Positions 7,301 to 8,567 of a DNA stretch of 8,567 nucleotides are shown here, piece by piece. Under the pieces are notes generated by a model. It did not search any database. It worked only from the letters and a program-made list of their open reading frames with translations, and was not told the DNA's origin. Made by a program: the position numbers and the translations under genes. Position 1 is the stretch's first letter; the number at the start of each line of letters is the position of its first letter. Source of the stretch: JBBQBQ01 sp038317685 (lineage in GTDB: Bacteria; Desulfobacterota; Desulfuromonadia; Desulfuromonadales; DDH964); NCBI GenBank assembly GCA_038317685.1, contig JBBQBQ010000148.1, forward strand, positions 1-8,567, read 5' to 3'.

Positions 7301-7354
7301 GTCACAAGGAGTCTCCTTTAAATACGCCTACCTGGGAGCTGGACAATTTTTCTT

Positions 7355-7383
7355 TTGTAACCGCATTGAATTTGCGGTATTAA
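7355..7383 (+). promoter_or_regulatory. Inverted repeat within a weak promoter-like element
   Basis: ACCGCA-N7-TGCGGT (7360-7378) is a perfect 6-bp inverted repeat. It fills the space between TTGTAA (7355-7360) and TATTAA (7378-7383), which match -35 and -10 boxes at 4/6 each with a 17-bp spacer. If this is a promoter, transcription would begin near 7389-7390, exactly at the base of the nested dyad, and the repeat would be a natural operator. Box scores are weak, so this stays a candidate. Confidence 0.25.
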
Positions 7384-7388
7384 TAAGG

Positions 7389-7464
7389 GGACTCGACCCG
7401 CATCACAGGCGTTCCGCACCACCCCCCCTCCGGTGCGGTTTGCTAGTCGCGGGTCGGGTCCTTT
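7389..7464 (+). ncRNA. Candidate structured RNA: nested hairpin with C-rich loop
   Basis: The arms at 7389-7401 (GGACTCGACCCGC) and 7449-7461 (GCGGGTCGGGTCC) pair over 13 positions with a single G-U. Two more G-U pairs and one A-U pair can extend the stem to 7386/7464. Inside, CCGCACC (7414-7420) pairs perfectly with GGTGCGG (7432-7438) and closes an 11-nt loop with seven consecutive C followed by TCC. TTTAAT follows the outer stem. The loop contains CCTCC, the complement of a Shine-Dalgarno core, as in C-rich-loop small RNAs such as RsaE or 6C, though I do not claim homology. It could equally be a terminator or a protein-binding DNA dyad. It is at least 102 bp upstream of the next gene, and its strand is not settled. 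Confidence 0.35.
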
Positions 7465-7486
7465 AATGAGCGGCAGGTCGAACCTC

Positions 7487-7515
7487 TTGACTTGAGGCGC
7501 GGCCTGGATTTTTAT
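7487..7515 (+). promoter_or_regulatory. Candidate promoter for the MORN-type gene
   Basis: TTGACT (7487-7492, 5/6 to the -35) and TTTTAT (7510-7515, 4/6 to the -10) are 17 bp apart, giving a start near 7522, about 42 nt before the ATG. An overlapping GG-N10-GC arrangement (7507-7520) weakly recalls a sigma-54 promoter but lacks the TTGC element, so I prefer sigma-70. A GAGGAG ribosome binding site (7552-7557) lies 6 nt before the ATG. Confidence 0.35.
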
Positions 7516-7563
7516 AAGCTATCCCGATAGTCCCTGAGGAACGACATTTACGAGGAGCTGACG

Positions 7564-8127
7564 ATGGTCAACATTTTTAGATCGCTGCTGCTTCTGGTTT
7601 TGGTGTTGGCTCTGTCCGGGGTTGCCGATGCCGCCAGTAAGGGGTATTACGAAAACGGCAATCTCAAGTGGGAATACATCCACGACGGGGGGCAGATCAA
7701 GGAGGCGCGTTTCTACAGTGAAGCCGGCCAGTTGAAATCCGTCAACAGTTACTCGGGCGGTCAGTTGACCGAAGCTCGGGGATATGACGAGGGTGGCAAG
7801 TTGAAATGGCAGACCCTCTACGTCGGCGGCAAGATGGCGACCGGGCGGGAATACTACCCGACCGGTGAAGTGGAGAAGGAATATTCCTACCGGGACGACA
7901 AGGTCGACGGCATCTACAAGAAGTTCGGCTCTGATGGGACACTTGTCGAGCAGTTCACCTATAAGAACGATGTTCTCGACGGGCCGGGAAAATCCTGGTA
8001 CGACTCCGGAGAATTGAAGAGCGAATTCAATTACAAGAACGGCAAGCTCGACGGACTCTTCAGACAACTCTATAAAAACGGCAAACCGCAAGGAGAGTAC
8101 AGCTATAGGGATGGGGTTCTGCAATAA
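7564..8127 (+). CDS. Secreted MORN/YwqK-like repeat protein
   Basis: A 187-residue protein with a clear signal peptide (1-24; hydrophobic LLLLVLVLALSGV, cleavage near ADA/AS). The rest is about seven tandem repeats of 22-24 residues of the MORN-variant type, pattern Y-x-x-x-G-x-L-[KE]-x-x-x-x-[YF]-x-[ND]-[GD]-x-[LV]-[DE]-G, running from residue 28 to the end (for example YYENGNLKWEY, WYDSGELKSEFNYKNGKLDG). Such proteins are often named YwqK-family antitoxins in databases. Here there is no toxin gene beside it, and the export signal argues against a cytoplasmic antitoxin. A periplasmic or surface beta-rich scaffold is more likely, but its role is unknown. The start is fixed by GAGGAG 6 nt upstream and the signal peptide. 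It appears monocistronic: a promoter-like sequence lies upstream and a strong terminator begins 20 bp after the stop. Confidence 0.88.
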   Translation: MVNIFRSLLLLVLVLALSGVADAASKGYYENGNLKWEYIHDGGQIKEARFYSEAGQLKSVNSYSGGQLTEARGYDEGGKLKWQTLYVGGKMATGREYYPTGEVEKEYSYRDDKVDGIYKKFGSDGTLVEQFTYKNDVLDGPGKSWYDSGELKSEFNYKNGKLDGLFRQLYKNGKPQGEYSYRDGVLQ

Positions 8128-8145
8128 CCCGGTTCAACCCTCCTG

Positions 8146-8334
8146 CTACGACAGCGGCCGTCCCGATGGGGGCGGCCGCTGTCGTTTGAGCAGAGTTTTC
8201 CGTTCAATAACCCAGAACCGCCGCCAGATCAGGTGCAGTGGGATATGCACCGGGAAGCGCCCATGCGTTTCACCTGTCTTGAACAATCCGTAGACTTTTT
8301 CGCCTTTGCCAGCTTCGACAGTTCCAATTTTCAT
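8146..8334 (-). CDS. 62-codon frame, probable truncated N-terminus of an aspartoacylase-like protein
   Basis: The ATG at 8334 follows the stop of the upstream gene by 4 bp and has GGAGG 8 nt upstream, so it sits as a proper second cistron. Residues 1-36 (MKIGTVEAGKGEKVYGLFKT, then GETHGRFPVHIPLHLI) look like a genuine protein start. To my eye they resemble the N-terminal strand region of succinylglutamate desuccinylase/aspartoacylase-family proteins, the family suggested for the gene just upstream. After about residue 37 the sequence turns basic and unstructured (WRRFWVIERKTLLKRQ), and the last 13 or so codons and the stop are formed by the terminator hairpin. No catalytic zinc motif is present. 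I infer a gene remnant whose body was deleted; a real small protein is possible. Confidence 0.4.
   Translation of the reverse strand: MKIGTVEAGKGEKVYGLFKTGETHGRFPVHIPLHLIWRRFWVIERKTLLKRQRPPPSGRPLS
8148..8187 (+). terminator. Strong hairpin terminator of the MORN-type gene
   Basis: The arms 8148-8160 and 8173-8185 are perfect 13-bp inverted complements (ACGACAGCGGCCG / CGGCCGCTGTCGT). Four more pairs (TCCC with GGGG, one wobble) extend the stem to 17 bp around a GATG loop (8165-8168). The T tail is short (TTT), starting at the last stem position. It begins 20 bp after the MORN-type stop and lies between convergent genes. The hairpin also forms from the minus strand, where no T tail follows. 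Confidence 0.75.
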
Positions 8335-8338
8335 CGTC

Positions 8339-8567
8339 TCAGCCTCCGTGAGCAGGTTCGTCGAACGAGATGTACAGGTCAGCAGTGCGACGGTCTTCGA
8401 CGCGATCCACCGTCCCCAGAATGCCGACCGAAGTCATGCCGATGGTCGGCCACTCTTGCCCACTGGGGATCACGATGCCATCCTTCGGCGTTTTCATTTC
8501 CGCCAGCAGGTCGCCGGTATAGGGGTCGAGCAGGTGCGCGTACACCTCGCCCGCTTTCAGTTCGTCC
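8339..8567 (-). CDS. C-terminal end of a probable succinylglutamate desuccinylase/aspartoacylase-family protein
   Basis: The frame enters from the right edge and stops with TGA at 8341-8339, giving 76 visible codons; the start lies outside the window. Visible residues run ELKAGEVYAHLLDPYTGDLL and on through AEMKTPKDGIVIPS, EWPTIGMTSVGILGTVDRVE and DLYISFDEP. The pattern (G-x-V, then a polar D-P-x-G turn, hydrophobic strand, x-P-x-D-G-x-V, and a closing V-G-x-L strand) fits the C-terminal beta-domain of the zinc-dependent AstE/AspA family, which hydrolyses N-acyl amino acids. The zinc-binding residues lie in the missing part, so activity and substrate cannot be judged. An apparent start at 8545 is an internal GTG; the phase is open upstream of it. 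The next cistron begins 4 bp downstream. Confidence 0.6.
   Translation of the reverse strand, partial: DELKAGEVYAHLLDPYTGDLLAEMKTPKDGIVIPSGQEWPTIGMTSVGILGTVDRVEDRRTADLYISFDEPAHGG

Larger units (their letters stand above)
7243..7563. other. Non-coding gap between hypF and the MORN-type gene
   Basis: No reading frame of credible length or composition fills these 321 bp. The gap is organised rather than blank. It has a GC-rich hairpin with a UUCG loop just after hypF (7257-7279) and a T6 run (7295-7300). An AT-richer stretch follows with a 6-bp inverted repeat (7360-7378), then a 73-nt nested dyad (7389-7461), and finally a promoter-like segment and a ribosome binding site before the gene at 7564. 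Each is listed separately. Confidence 0.7.

Noticed and set aside
7387..7461. Resemblance of the nested dyad to a tRNA (about 73 nt with 7-bp ends)
   Set aside because: No cloverleaf can be drawn: there is no D arm, anticodon arm or TTCGA-type T loop, and the 13-bp outer stem continues past an acceptor stem.
7389..7461. Cyclic-di-GMP or other known riboswitch
   Set aside because: I could not match conserved riboswitch core sequences, and the element lies more than 100 bp upstream of the next start with a promoter-like sequence in between.
7507..7520. GG-N10-GC spacing resembling a sigma-54 promoter before the MORN-type gene
   Set aside because: The flanking bases do not match TGGCAC and TTGC; a sigma-70-like pair fits at least as well.

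Overview
The window (8567 bp, GC-rich, unplaced) reads like the chromosome of an anaerobic deltaproteobacterium of the Desulfuromonadales/Geobacterales type. This is inferred from the gene mix (sigma-54 response regulator, HypF, TAXI-type binding lipoprotein, DUF4124/retropepsin-like protein, MORN-type secreted protein) and strong GGAGG ribosome binding sites. No single gene proves the taxon. Coding density is high, and I see no mobile element, CRISPR array, tRNA or rRNA.

Left block, minus strand (2503 down to 1): a three- or four-cistron run of exported proteins. It starts at a good sigma-70-like promoter (2549-2576) whose spacer holds a small palindrome. The order is a TAXI-family substrate-binding lipoprotein (1493-2503), a 45-codon reading frame that is little more than a signal peptide (1291-1428), a 180-codon frame with three copies of a short motif (721-1263), and an unknown secreted protein running off the left edge (1-724). 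The 45- and 180-codon frames are in the same phase, separated by one TAA and nine sense codons. They look like one secreted-protein gene broken by a nonsense codon.

Middle block, plus strand (2698 to 7242): a divergently transcribed periplasmic aspartic-protease-like protein (DUF4124 plus DTGAS retropepsin-like domain), then an NtrC-family response regulator and hypF, 7 bp apart. HypF makes the thiocarboxamide/cyanide ligand precursor for [NiFe]-hydrogenase. The coupled regulator may be a hydrogenase regulator, but no kinase, hydrogenase or other hyp gene lies in the window.

Right block: a 321-bp non-coding gap (7243-7563) with three inverted repeats. One is a 73-nt nested hairpin with a C-rich apical loop that could be a small RNA. 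Next comes a secreted seven-repeat MORN/YwqK-like protein (7564-8127) ending at a strong 17-bp terminator hairpin (8148-8187). Convergent to it on the minus strand are the C-terminal end of a probable succinylglutamate desuccinylase/aspartoacylase-family gene (8339-8567) and a 62-codon frame (8146-8334). The latter looks like the truncated N-terminus of a second, similar gene and ends inside the terminator.
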